Source of the DNA: a virus
Strand: one strand, 5' to 3'
Length of the DNA: 36,445 bases
Virus record (IMG/VR): IMGVR_UViG_3300025379_000030
Span: 1-36,445 of that record
A program made the translations under genes and the position numbers. Below the pieces are notes generated by a model, which made no database searches, was not told the DNA's origin, and saw only the letters and a list, made by a program, of their open reading frames with translations. Shown here in pieces: positions 15,366 through 22,685 of the stretch (position 1 is the first letter of the stretch; each line of letters starts with the position of its first letter).

Positions 15366-16250
15366 TCATAATTCTAAATATTTTTTATACATGAATTCTG
15401 CCCAATATGCTTGATAAGCAATACCATCATGATCTCCATCTCTTGCTTTATCAAAATATTTGGCTTCTTCTAAATTTTTGTTATTGTCTTTATATTCTTT
15501 GATAAAACTCTCTATTTCATCTTCATCAAAATTATAGAATGTTTTAAATTGATCAATCCTGGAATCAGATAATGCTCTCTTCATTGCCGATTCTACATTG
15601 TACCCTGTAAATGACAATAATTTTATATTGTTACTTTCACAATATTGGTTTAACATAAAATAATATTGGTATGCCAATAGATCCATAACTGGGTGGCTAC
15701 CATACCAAGCATCTATAACCTTACCTATTTTTTCATCATAAGCATATGATGCATTTAATTTAGCAATATTTAAAAATATATAATCAGGATTGCCAAACTG
15801 TTTAAAATATTTAAATGATGTTACTATCGAATGCAGCATGGATGAAGCAACACATGCTATATTAAAATAACCTGATACTTTTTCATTGTTTGCAATTAAT
15901 TTATATAGTTTTCTTGACCATTGTTCTTCATATAGCAAACCAGTACCCCATGTATTAGAATCACCTACAAACAATACATGTTTACCGTTATGATCACTAA
16001 TAAACTCTTCTGATCTATAATTATAAGAATTTAACTCTTCTTTTTTTAAAGGTGTTGAAGGCAAAGGTTGGATCGTTCCCAATTGTTTAATTGTTTCCAA
16101 TTCTTCAAATTCTTCAAAGTGTTCAAAACTAATAAATTTTGATTTAGGCAAATCACTGTATAATGATGCATCATCATAGTTTATATTTGTAAGGCTATGT
16201 ACAATTTTTAATGGTAGAACATTAGTTGTATCTAATTTTTGTTCCATCAT
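15366..16250 (-). CDS. SGNH-family hydrolase-like protein
   Basis: 294 residues. Block I is GDSNTWG (96-102) with the catalytic Ser, and block V is Asp271-x-x-His274 in RDGDHDGIAY. A Gly- and an Asn-bearing region lie between, as in SGNH/GDSL hydrolases. Family members remove acetyl or other acyl groups from sugars, lipids or cell walls. Residues 1-90 are an extra N-terminal part. Two ATGs occur in tandem; the second (16247) has the better spacing to AGAGA. Its place beside methyltransferases and a glycosyltransferase-like gene suggests polysaccharide O-deacylation or acyl transfer. Confidence 0.7.
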   Translation of the reverse strand: MMEQKLDTTNVLPLKIVHSLTNINYDDASLYSDLPKSKFISFEHFEEFEELETIKQLGTIQPLPSTPLKKEELNSYNYRSEEFISDHNGKHVLFVGDSNTWGTGLLYEEQWSRKLYKLIANNEKVSGYFNIACVASSMLHSIVTSFKYFKQFGNPDYIFLNIAKLNASYAYDEKIGKVIDAWYGSHPVMDLLAYQYYFMLNQYCESNNIKLLSFTGYNVESAMKRALSDSRIDQFKTFYNFDEDEIESFIKEYKDNNKNLEEAKYFDKARDGDHDGIAYQAYWAEFMYKKYLEL

Positions 16251-16277
16251 TGTCTCTTATTAACTACTTAGATGAAG

Positions 16278-16892
16278 TTATGAATTCGAAAGGATCTGAG
16301 CTACGATTGGGTTAGGTATACCTTTTGGTGCTTCTGTCCAAGTGCGAGTTCCAAACTTGATAGGCTTGTTGTTAACATTCTCCATCATAGGACCTTTACA
16401 GATTGCAACTCTAAATGTAGTGCCATCAGTTGCAGTTAATATTCTAGGTTCAACTACACAAGGAAAAGACCATTGGTTGCTACTTCCGCCACCAGGAGTT
16501 TTTGTATTCTTAAAGTTACGGTGTACTGGAGTCATATTAATCCAACTACCATCAGTTTGCTTAATAGGAAAAGTGCTTGGTACTCCAAACAACGACCATA
16601 CTGTTGCAAACGTTCCATCTGGAGTTAGCCTACCGTTAGTTAAGTCCATGTTAGCGAATGAAGCGCCTGTAGTAATAATTGGGCATTCTGATAGACCCAA
16701 ACGATACTTAACACCATTAATAATGATATGTTGGTTGATAGGCTTAGTGCCGCTAGCTGCACAAAGTGCATAAGGCAGATCATTGTATTGATGCAGCTTA
16801 ATACCTACATTTTTTGTATTATTACCAGTGTTAACAATGATAGCTACGGCGGCGGCAATAATTGCAGCAATTGTTAGTACTTTTTTAAACAT
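16278..16892 (-). CDS. Secreted or membrane-anchored hypothetical protein
   Basis: 204 residues. The first 22 residues (MFKKVLTIAAIIAAAVAIIV) are a signal peptide or N-terminal membrane anchor with no clear cleavage site. The rest is a compact extracytoplasmic-type domain with four Cys, which could form disulphides, and many Gly/Pro/Thr residues. No family is recognised. A ribosome site (AGAAAGAAAG) precedes the ATG, and the gene follows a tRNA-Asp. It could act at the host surface, for example in exclusion of other phages, or be a virion protein, but nothing in the sequence decides this. Confidence 0.6.
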   Translation of the reverse strand: MFKKVLTIAAIIAAAVAIIVNTGNNTKNVGIKLHQYNDLPYALCAASGTKPINQHIIINGVKYRLGLSECPIITTGASFANMDLTNGRLTPDGTFATVWSLFGVPSTFPIKQTDGSWINMTPVHRNFKNTKTPGGGSSNQWSFPCVVEPRILTATDGTTFRVAICKGPMMENVNNKPIKFGTRTWTEAPKGIPNPIVAQILSNS

Positions 16893-16911
16893 ATTCTTTC
16901 TTTCTTATAGA

Positions 16912-16988
16912 TGGCGACCTTGATGGGACTTGAACCCACGACAACTGCCGTGACAGGGCAGTGCTCTAACCAACTGAGCTACAAGGCC
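16912..16988 (-). tRNA. tRNA-Asp (GUC)
   Basis: The acceptor GGCCTTG pairs with CAAGGTC with one G-T wobble, the discriminator is G and CCA is encoded. The D arm is GCTC/GAGC, the anticodon stem CTGCC/GGCAG encloses CTGTCAC giving GUC, and the T arm is GTGGG/CCCAT with loop TTCAAGT. It lies eight bases after the stop of the holin-like gene. Confidence 0.9.
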
Positions 16989-16996
16989 TCGAAGAA

Positions 16997-17332
16997 TTAC
17001 TTCTTCGGTGCAGGTTTCTTAGCAGCAGTAGCCTTCTTAGCAGCAGCTTTAACTGGTGTAGGTGTAGGTGTAGGTGTAGGTGTTACAGTCTTCTTTTGAG
17101 GAAGTACACCGAGCAACCAACCAAACTTAGGGTACTTAGCCTGTAGGAAGTGCACAGCAGCAAAGTATGCGGTTGAGAATGCAGGTGTCAAGTAAGAAAG
17201 GTTACTAGTGTTTAGACTAGCCCACTTAGTTGTTCCCCATGCTACAAGTGCACCAACAATGCTTGCTACAGCACCACGAACAGCAGTGCGAACAGCGGTT
17301 GTCTGGAACGGGTTGTTAATACTTGATGTCAT
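16997..17332 (-). CDS. Holin-like membrane protein with basic tail
   Basis: 111 residues. Two hydrophobic segments (about 17-33, RTAVRGAVASIVGALVAWG, and 47-64) are followed by a Thr-Pro repeat (TPTPTPTPTP) and a Lys/Ala/Pro tail (AAAKKATAAKKPAPKK). Holins are short, have one to three spans and often end in a charged tail. The gene lies close to a probable cell-wall hydrolase at 17562-18104, which supports the idea. A strong AAGGAGA ribosome site and a TAATG overlap with the upstream gene are present. The histone-H1-like tail is longer than usual for a holin, so DNA or lipid binding is an alternative. Confidence 0.5.
   Translation of the reverse strand: MTSSINNPFQTTAVRTAVRGAVASIVGALVAWGTTKWASLNTSNLSYLTPAFSTAYFAAVHFLQAKYPKFGWLLGVLPQKKTVTPTPTPTPTPVKAAAKKATAAKKPAPKK
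17055..17084 (-). repeat. Hexanucleotide tandem repeat coding Thr-Pro
   Basis: Four perfect copies of GGTGTA (plus-strand reading) and one variant, inside the holin-like gene. They encode the Thr-Pro run. Slippage here would change the linker length without breaking the frame. Confidence 0.85.
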
Positions 17333-17505
17333 TATTTGGTCTCCTTATTATCTTGGAATTTTACAGATACTTGTGCGTTATTAACTTGAGTCCGCAAACT
17401 ATTCATTAGACCAGCAATGGTCTCATTGATTTCTTGGCTAGCCAATTCATCACTCTGATTGTTCATGGCATCATAGCTAATAACTATGGTCATTTTCTTT
17501 TTCAT
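17332..17505 (-). CDS. 57-residue hypothetical protein
   Basis: A short frame from ATG at 17505 to a TAA that overlaps the holin-like start (TAATG). It reads MKKKMTIVISYDAMNNQSDE and continues into an amphipathic helical stretch (about 22-45, SQEINETIAGLMNSLRTQVN). A second ATG four codons in is possible. The clear coding pattern and the overlap support a real gene, although its ribosome site is weak. Its place between a wall hydrolase and a holin-like gene suggests a lysis-related partner. I do not recognise the family. Confidence 0.6.
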   Translation of the reverse strand: MKKKMTIVISYDAMNNQSDELASQEINETIAGLMNSLRTQVNNAQVSVKFQDNKETK

Positions 17506-17525
17506 AAAATCTACAATAATTGATT

Positions 17526-17548
17526 AAAAGTGATAAATCAACACTTTT
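17526..17548. terminator. Hairpin near the start of the lysis genes
   Basis: A 7-base perfect stem (AAAAGTG / CACTTTT) with a 9-base loop lies in the 56-base gap before the 57-residue gene. On the plus strand it is followed within a few bases by seven T residues. On the minus strand, the direction of transcription, the 3' arm ends in TTTT with no further tract. It may be a weak terminator or stop antisense transcription. Confidence 0.3.
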
Positions 17549-17561
17549 GACGTTTTTTTAA

Positions 17562-18104
17562 TTATTTGCCAGATTGAATGATATTGAATGCTGCGGCAAG
17601 ATCCGCTGGCATCATTTGGTATGGGTTGCGGTCAAATATGACACCACCAGCCCATAGACTTTGTCCTACTACTGCGCTACAGATCATTGAGTTATTCAAT
17701 GAGAATTGTAACTTAATTCCTGTGATAAGTTCAATTGCTATAGAAATAATAGTGAACCATCCATATTTATCCTTAATAAAACTTTTGCATGCAGCAACAG
17801 TTTGATTACGGCTCTGACTGTTTAATTTTGTATTTACTAAATAATACTCTACATTCTTGTATTCATCAATGTGAGCATAACGGACACCACGGCCAACTGC
17901 TTCAATAATCGTTCCTTCTTCATCAACAATCATTGCAGCATGATTCCATGTAGAGAAAGGTTTCATTTTACCATGATAACGTATGAACTGACCAAAACGT
18001 ATGAGTTTAGCTAGAATGCCATCTGTGCTAACTAAGATAAAATCACCTGGGTTAAACTTTTTTGGTTCTAATCCTGCTTCATATACCTTATAGGTAGTTG
18101 TCAT
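17562..18104 (-). CDS. YiiX/NlpC-P60-like cysteine hydrolase
   Basis: 180 residues. The order of catalytic residues is that of the permuted papain-like branch: PGDFILV (19-25), His55 in WNHAAMIV, Glu68 in IIEAVGRGV, and Cys142 in MICSAVVGQSLW. Family members act on amide or lipid-ester bonds, often in peptidoglycan or membrane lipids. Its closeness to a holin-like gene makes an endolysin or wall-remodelling role plausible. A hydrophobic stretch (about 115-130) may help membrane contact. The start lies within the last 17 bases of the preceding gene. Confidence 0.7.
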   Translation of the reverse strand: MTTTYKVYEAGLEPKKFNPGDFILVSTDGILAKLIRFGQFIRYHGKMKPFSTWNHAAMIVDEEGTIIEAVGRGVRYAHIDEYKNVEYYLVNTKLNSQSRNQTVAACKSFIKDKYGWFTIISIAIELITGIKLQFSLNNSMICSAVVGQSLWAGGVIFDRNPYQMMPADLAAAFNIIQSGK

Positions 18105-19155
18105 CTACATCGCCTTCATAATCGTATGTTTCATTAATTCCAAATTCTGCGCTAGCGAACCATCCTTCGACTTGTCCGCCGTCTGGTACAGATTGTGCGC
18201 CACCACGTGCTTGTGGTATGTCAATAGCACTTTCTACATCTTCTATTTCTGGTTCTTTCAATTGCTGAATGCTGCCAGTAATACCAGCAAATGGAGCAGC
18301 GCTAGATTCATCTCCACGTTTTTCTGATTCTACACCAGTCATAGTTCCACGTTCGTTGCCTAGGTTGGTATTGTACCAATTACCTTTTGGCAAAAAACCA
18401 CCGTTACCTCTTGGTGCTTCTGGTGATGGCAAGTCTGCTCCATCAAGGGTATCATTATATTTGTTAACCCACGTTGGTGAAAAACTGTCACCAGTATCGC
18501 TATCAATTGCAATTACTTTAAAGGCATTAAATACACGTGCAGGTTGTCTTTTTCCAGATTCAAGTTCAGTGGTTGGCTCTGATTCCAGGTTAGTAACATC
18601 ACTGGATAGATCTTCTGGAGTTAGACCTTTTACAAAAGATTGTCCTTCAGAAATTGCGTCGGTGGGGTCAGCAATACGGATGCTAGCAAAGTGACCAAGT
18701 GGGTCATCCTGTACGCCATCGATCTCGTACTTTGGTGGTTTAGTAGATCTTGGGTTGTTAAGCTTCTCGTCCACGCCAGTATCTCCTACGATTGGGTCGA
18801 CATTAGGTCCAAAGCCGCCTACGCTGCCTTTTCCATCGATACGACCACCAAAATCCATAAGGCCAGCTTTTGGCAAACGGATGATTTGAATTTTACGGAT
18901 AGCATCTTGTGTAGTAACGCTATCTACGAACTGGTTCCAAAGGATCTTGTCACGTACTGAAGATGCTGAAAGATTATCTCCAATAGTGAGTGTAATGATG
19001 AAACCATCATTAGTAACCGTTACTTCAGGTTCTGCATAATAACCTTCAAATTGAGAAATTATAGAACGAATTATTGCATCCTCGTTCTCTTTTGTCACGT
19101 AATGGTTAAAAACGCAACGAAAGTTCTTCCTTTTTGTATTTTTTGAAGATTCCAT
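18088..19155 (-). CDS. Hypothetical acidic protein, 355 residues
   Basis: Residues 1-100 look ordered (alpha/beta: DAIIRSIISQFEGYY, then EVTVTNDGFIITLTIGDN). The rest is Gly/Pro/Asp/Ser-rich and probably flexible, with an acidic end (YDYEGDVDDNYL). Phrases such as HFASIRIADP and WFASAEFG recall the basic-aromatic-Ala pattern seen elsewhere in the window. No family is recognised. The upstream gap holds a hairpin and only a weak ribosome site. It may be a virion or assembly protein, but that is a guess based on composition. Confidence 0.55.
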   Translation of the reverse strand: MESSKNTKRKNFRCVFNHYVTKENEDAIIRSIISQFEGYYAEPEVTVTNDGFIITLTIGDNLSASSVRDKILWNQFVDSVTTQDAIRKIQIIRLPKAGLMDFGGRIDGKGSVGGFGPNVDPIVGDTGVDEKLNNPRSTKPPKYEIDGVQDDPLGHFASIRIADPTDAISEGQSFVKGLTPEDLSSDVTNLESEPTTELESGKRQPARVFNAFKVIAIDSDTGDSFSPTWVNKYNDTLDGADLPSPEAPRGNGGFLPKGNWYNTNLGNERGTMTGVESEKRGDESSAAPFAGITGSIQQLKEPEIEDVESAIDIPQARGGAQSVPDGGQVEGWFASAEFGINETYDYEGDVDDNYL

Positions 19156-19183
19156 ATAACCACTTAGGCGTATACTTCAAGGG

Positions 19184-19205
19184 TTTAAACCGTTACAGGT
19201 TTAAA
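19184..19205. other. Inverted repeat in intergenic gap
   Basis: An 8-base perfect inverted repeat (TTTAAACC / GGTTTAAA) with a 6-base loop lies between the phosphoesterase gene and the 355-residue gene. It has no T tract, so it is not a classic terminator. Part of it (GGTTTAAACC) is itself a palindrome, so an operator or a processing hairpin is possible. Confidence 0.4.
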
Positions 19206-19214
19206 GAGAGGAAA

Positions 19215-20105
19215 TCATTCACCAATTCTTAATTTTGGATACTTTTTGGTTATAAAGTTACTTAAAGAAGAGTTTTCATATCTACGGCACAAATAATCCA
19301 AAGAAACAAACATTGGATCATAACTTCCATTATTAACCTGGTGCTTTACAATGATACCGCGCCAGTGTGCATTACCTTGAGGACCTTTATAGTTCTCATC
19401 ATGCAGATAGCAAGCTCCTGCTACTAAGCCGTGCTGGGATCGTGCTCCACCATCTCTACCGTCACCATTTACGTATCGCAGGCCATAGAGAAGAGTCTGC
19501 TGGTGTCCCATTGTGAAAGAATGACCAATGCTTTTAAGACGCGCATCGATTGTACCACCATATGGGTTTCCTGTCATTGGATTATAGAAAAAGTGACTAT
19601 AAGCTACTCCATCCAACCACAATATTTCTTTGAATGGTTTTACTTGCCATCCAGTTCGAGCATAGTCAAGATCATCTGTACTAAACAATCCGTCAATTTG
19701 AGCATCATTTTCAGTTGCACGATTGATACGATCTTCGTGATTACCTAGAAGTATGTGACGCTCTGGGTTCCATTTAGCGTGCTTAGTTTTACGTTGTTGC
19801 TCGTTGTAATCATATATTGGCTGATTAAGGACTCGCCATGCTTCATTAGCAGTTTCAATATCTTGTACTACACGACGGCCTTCCATGCTTTTCTTTCCTT
19901 TATCGTAAAGTGAAAGAGCTGGCATGTCTGCATGGTCTCCAAGATGAATAATCTTAATGTTCTTATTGCGGTATTCTTCCACAATAAACATTCCAATCCA
20001 GTTCAGGTGATCTGTTGGTACCCCATCTTTAGCTTGGGTATCCGGGATTACAATGTGTACAACAGGTTCTGTTTCTTTTTTAAGATCAGATTTTTTGTCT
20101 GCCAC
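19215..20105 (-). CDS. Calcineurin-like metallophosphoesterase
   Basis: 296 residues. The metal-site series is visible: IPDTQ (20-24), HLGDHAD (54-60), GNHEDR (121-126), a His at 171 (YSHFF) and GHQQ (200-203). These enzymes use two metals to cleave phosphodiesters or phosphomonoesters; the phage substrate could be DNA, RNA or a nucleotide. The start is GTG with AAGGA five to six bases upstream; there is no ATG nearby that would keep the first motif. It follows a 57-residue gene by eight bases. Confidence 0.85.
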   Translation of the reverse strand: MADKKSDLKKETEPVVHIVIPDTQAKDGVPTDHLNWIGMFIVEEYRNKNIKIIHLGDHADMPALSLYDKGKKSMEGRRVVQDIETANEAWRVLNQPIYDYNEQQRKTKHAKWNPERHILLGNHEDRINRATENDAQIDGLFSTDDLDYARTGWQVKPFKEILWLDGVAYSHFFYNPMTGNPYGGTIDARLKSIGHSFTMGHQQTLLYGLRYVNGDGRDGGARSQHGLVAGACYLHDENYKGPQGNAHWRGIIVKHQVNNGSYDPMFVSLDYLCRRYENSSLSNFITKKYPKLRIGE

Positions 20106-20113
20106 TATATTCC

Positions 20114-20287
20114 TTAATCGTCGTTTTGATCCTGTGCATCAAGATCTTGTAGATTGCTTTTATCTTCTACTTGATCATTGGTGTCATTAAGTCCCATATC
20201 ATCATTTGTTGTTACGATTGCTGAAGTTGGGCTTTCATTCAAAATGACTTTTGCATCTGCGGATGGTTGTGTACTGTATCTAATCAT
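20114..20287 (-). CDS. 57-residue acidic hypothetical protein
   Basis: The ATG at 20287 overlaps the stop of the preceding gene (ATGATTAG). An upstream frame extension would lie wholly within that gene. The N-terminus MIRYSTQPSADAK is followed by an Asp/Asn/Gln-rich tail (DLDAQDQNDD), probably disordered. No known family. It may be an adaptor or a small inhibitor, but there is no evidence for either. Confidence 0.5.
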   Translation of the reverse strand: MIRYSTQPSADAKVILNESPTSAIVTTNDDMGLNDTNDQVEDKSNLQDLDAQDQNDD

Positions 20288-20579
20288 TCTTATGCCTTTC
20301 TTTGTGTGTGTCAAGTTTTAAAATAAGATTTTCGTCTAATAGTTTAATAGACCTTATTCGGTCTTTTGGTAATGCGTTCTTCCATATTACCTTACCGCCG
20401 ACAGCACGTATACAGCCTTCGTGTCTACCATTGTTACTTATTAATATGCTTTCCAAGCATACATCACAAAGTGGGCATTTAGTGCTATTAGTCACTTCTT
20501 CAACTAATTCTAACTCGATAGAATCGTATTGTTGGTTATTGAAGGTAATTCCTTCTGGTAGATCTTTATCTATGTTCAT
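20280..20579 (-). CDS. Small zinc-finger-like protein, 99 residues
   Basis: Cys35-x-x-Cys38-x-x-Cys41 (KCPLCDVC) and His53-x-x-Cys56 (RHEGC) suggest one zinc site. Residues 60-99 are basic and strand-rich. It overlaps the preceding gene by ATGA and the next one by eight bases, so it sits in a tight operon with the Dps-like gene. Nucleic-acid binding is possible. Function unknown. Confidence 0.6.
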   Translation of the reverse strand: MNIDKDLPEGITFNNQQYDSIELELVEEVTNSTKCPLCDVCLESILISNNGRHEGCIRAVGGKVIWKNALPKDRIRSIKLLDENLILKLDTHKERHKND

Positions 20580-20806
20580 TGGGGTTTGAAAGCGAGCATT
20601 CCTAGATCTCTTAGGTAGTCTTCTACCGTTACACCGTTTATTTCTGCTAAACGGTTGAGAGCGCTCAATAATACGCCTGTTAGAGCACTAAATAGCTCAA
20701 TGGGATTGCTTTCTAGAACCATCTCATAAGCTAGGTCTTCCTGCTCGCTGAGTATGGCTGTAAGTAAGGCTACTACGTTTCCGATATTTTCAGAAGTTGA
20801 ATCCAT
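20576..20806 (-). CDS. Small helical protein, 76 residues
   Basis: Mostly helical, with two amphipathic stretches (about 10-30 and 35-60, IELFSALTGVLLSALNRLAE). It has no Cys and no motif. Start and stop both overlap neighbours, which supports it as a real operon gene between the Dps-like and zinc-finger genes. Similar small helical proteins appear in many actinobacteriophage operons without known function. Confidence 0.55.
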   Translation of the reverse strand: MDSTSENIGNVVALLTAILSEQEDLAYEMVLESNPIELFSALTGVLLSALNRLAEINGVTVEDYLRDLGMLAFKPQ

Positions 20807-21303
20807 TATCCCTCAATAGAAGCTTTCAAGAACCAACTCCATTTTTGGTGTTGATCAATCCGCTCTGCAATAAAATTGGCTACGCCTTGTTCATTACTGT
20901 TGTTAGCTATTTTAAAAGTTTCTTTAATGTGTTGAATATATTCTTCATTCATTATATAAAACTTAGCAGTCAATTCTTTTGGGGATCTACTTACTAAACC
21001 AGATTCTTGGATACCACTCATCTTAACGAGTTGACTCATTACAAATGGGGCTACACTACCAAGTTTAACAATGTTTTCGGCAATTGGATCAATGTGTTCG
21101 TAAATATCATCAACTATTTCATCAAATAGTTTATGATATTCATAAAAATCAGATCCTTTGACATTCCAGTGAAAACCGTGAATCGTGTGATAAAGAACGT
21201 ATGCTTCAGCAAGCATATTCTTTAAAGATTGTACTAGGTCGTTTTCTTTTGTGTCATCTTCGACAGCACCAACGACCCTAAAGCCATTCAAGTTCTCATC
21301 CAT
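20806..21303 (-). CDS. Dps-like ferritin
   Basis: 165 residues with all Dps ferroxidase residues at the exact family spacing: His45, His57, Asp61 and Glu76, plus Trp46. The segment GFHWNVKGSDFYEYHKLF is the family signature. Dps proteins form 12-subunit shells that oxidise and store iron and can coat DNA. The N-terminus is acidic and lacks the Lys-rich tail used for DNA binding in Escherichia coli Dps, so DNA binding is less certain. In a phage it might protect DNA from peroxide or control free iron, which the many Fe(II) oxygenases of this genome also need. Confidence 0.9.
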   Translation of the reverse strand: MDENLNGFRVVGAVEDDTKENDLVQSLKNMLAEAYVLYHTIHGFHWNVKGSDFYEYHKLFDEIVDDIYEHIDPIAENIVKLGSVAPFVMSQLVKMSGIQESGLVSRSPKELTAKFYIMNEEYIQHIKETFKIANNSNEQGVANFIAERIDQHQKWSWFLKASIEG

Positions 21304-21306
21304 GGA

Positions 21307-22017
21307 CTATAGCCAGTTGAGGCCTTCTCCAAATGAGTCTTCTACAGCTTCTTGGATGAAAGTAGCAGCAAGCTTATTTGCACTTGCACTCTTAATGCTA
21401 CGGAATGAAGTTGATTCATTCTTGGCACGACGGCAGATCTCTACATTGTCTACAAAGTTATCAATGATAGAAGCACGCTTAACAGTATCTAGGATAGGGA
21501 AGGTTTTCTTCTCTACGTAAAACACTGCAGCTTCACGAGTGTTCAATTGACTCTTCAAAAGGTTGCTGTTTTGGTCTTCTACCCAAACTTCAGCACCAGC
21601 AGTCACAAAGTTAATCCAGTCAGCATCTTCATACTCGTTTTCGATTGAAGAAGCTGTACGGTAAAGTAGGCTACCATCGTCTTCACCAAGATCACTTGTG
21701 CCAGCATTGCTAACACGGTATTCCTTGGCAACAGTTCCACCAGGTAGGCTATTTAGATAGTCCTCAGTGTCAAAATCAACATACTCAGAAGCAAGCTTCT
21801 CAAGTTGTTCCTTTTCAGCACCAAGCTCAGTGATTATGTTGGCATAACGCTCTAGCTCATTAGCATTGACGTTAGGGTTACTAGCTGCCATGCGTGTGCT
21901 GTCCAGGATGTCCTGAAGTCTGTCAAGTCTTGTCAGGATGCTCTCTGAAGTACCGTTAAACCAGCGCGTATCGGCTGCTGCAGTCTTGGCTTCTTTTACA
22001 ATGTTGTCGTAGTGCAT
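21307..22017 (-). CDS. Hypothetical helical protein, 236 residues
   Basis: Starts MHYDNIVKEAKTAAADTRWF. A coiled-coil-like helix (about 25-80, DRLQDILDSTRMAAS and YANIITELGAEKEQLEKL) is followed by a mixed region and a C-terminal helix (NKLAATFIQEAVEDSF). No Cys cluster and no enzyme motif. The composition and helical layout fit a head-associated or scaffold-like protein. Its gene is separated from the Dps-like gene by only three bases. Function unknown. Confidence 0.55.
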   Translation of the reverse strand: MHYDNIVKEAKTAAADTRWFNGTSESILTRLDRLQDILDSTRMAASNPNVNANELERYANIITELGAEKEQLEKLASEYVDFDTEDYLNSLPGGTVAKEYRVSNAGTSDLGEDDGSLLYRTASSIENEYEDADWINFVTAGAEVWVEDQNSNLLKSQLNTREAAVFYVEKKTFPILDTVKRASIIDNFVDNVEICRRAKNESTSFRSIKSASANKLAATFIQEAVEDSFGEGLNWL

Positions 22018-22044
22018 AATGGAATCTTTCTATTTCCTTAGTTC

Positions 22045-22683
22045 CTATTGCAAGTTTCGGTCAGGATTACATCCATCGTAATCCATGTGTTCTGTGCAAA
22101 ATCCTCGGCCCATGTGGTTCTTTACATCATCTTCAATAAGTTCAGCAAGTTTTTTACTGCTAGTTGTTCCGCTATTAAGTGGATTAGATTGGTTAAGATC
22201 TCCCATTTGTTCACCACCAGGTGCAGTTACCTTACCTATATCATTCTGTTGTGTAGTAAATGAAAGGTCTTGTGCATCTTGCGGTGGTGCTGATGATTGT
22301 GACATCGTAGGGTTAGAACCAGTTGTTACTTCTGGTGCACCAGTAAAATATGCCACAGCATTTACAATCCTAGAAGCAGCCTTCTTGTGTTGTGCTGCGT
22401 ATGCAGAATTGCGTGCTTTTTGGTGTGCTTTTGTCTTGGCATCTTCATCGCTTGGATCGTATGTGAAACAACGTGCTTTCTTACCTGGTCCCTTAACCCC
22501 TGGGTTAGGGTTGCCTGGAATTGAACATTCACTAATTCCTTCATCTGACGCAGCCACTTTGAATTCAAAGTTAAAAGCTGCGCTTTTTACAATACGACGG
22601 CAATCAACGCAAAATGTTTCTTCTCCAGCACTGCTAATCTTAGTCAACATACGACCATCTATACAAACAGGGCACTTTTCCAT
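22045..22683 (-). CDS. Zinc-ribbon protein with disordered tail
   Basis: 212 residues. The N-terminus is a zinc ribbon (Cys4/Cys7 and Cys25/Cys28: KCPVC...FCVDC). Next come FNFEFKVAAS, a Lys/Ala-rich middle (AHQKARNSAYAAQHKKAAS, about 85-103), a Ser/Gln/Gly-rich linker, and at the end Cys and His residues (FCTEHMDYDGC) that may form a second site. A GAGGTATAATC ribosome site precedes the ATG. No enzyme motif. It fits the zinc-rich protein set of this genome. Confidence 0.6.
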   Translation of the reverse strand: MEKCPVCIDGRMLTKISSAGEETFCVDCRRIVKSAAFNFEFKVAASDEGISECSIPGNPNPGVKGPGKKARCFTYDPSDEDAKTKAHQKARNSAYAAQHKKAASRIVNAVAYFTGAPEVTTGSNPTMSQSSAPPQDAQDLSFTTQQNDIGKVTAPGGEQMGDLNQSNPLNSGTTSSKKLAELIEDDVKNHMGRGFCTEHMDYDGCNPDRNLQ

Positions 22684-22685
22684 GA

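Noticed and set aside
16911-17099. Plus-strand frame of 62 codons with GLEPTTTAVTGQ
   Set aside because: It is the antisense translation of tRNA-Asp plus part of the holin-like gene.
17526-17561. Strong minus-strand terminator
   Set aside because: The T tract is on the plus-strand side only, so in the direction of transcription the hairpin lacks the usual run of T.
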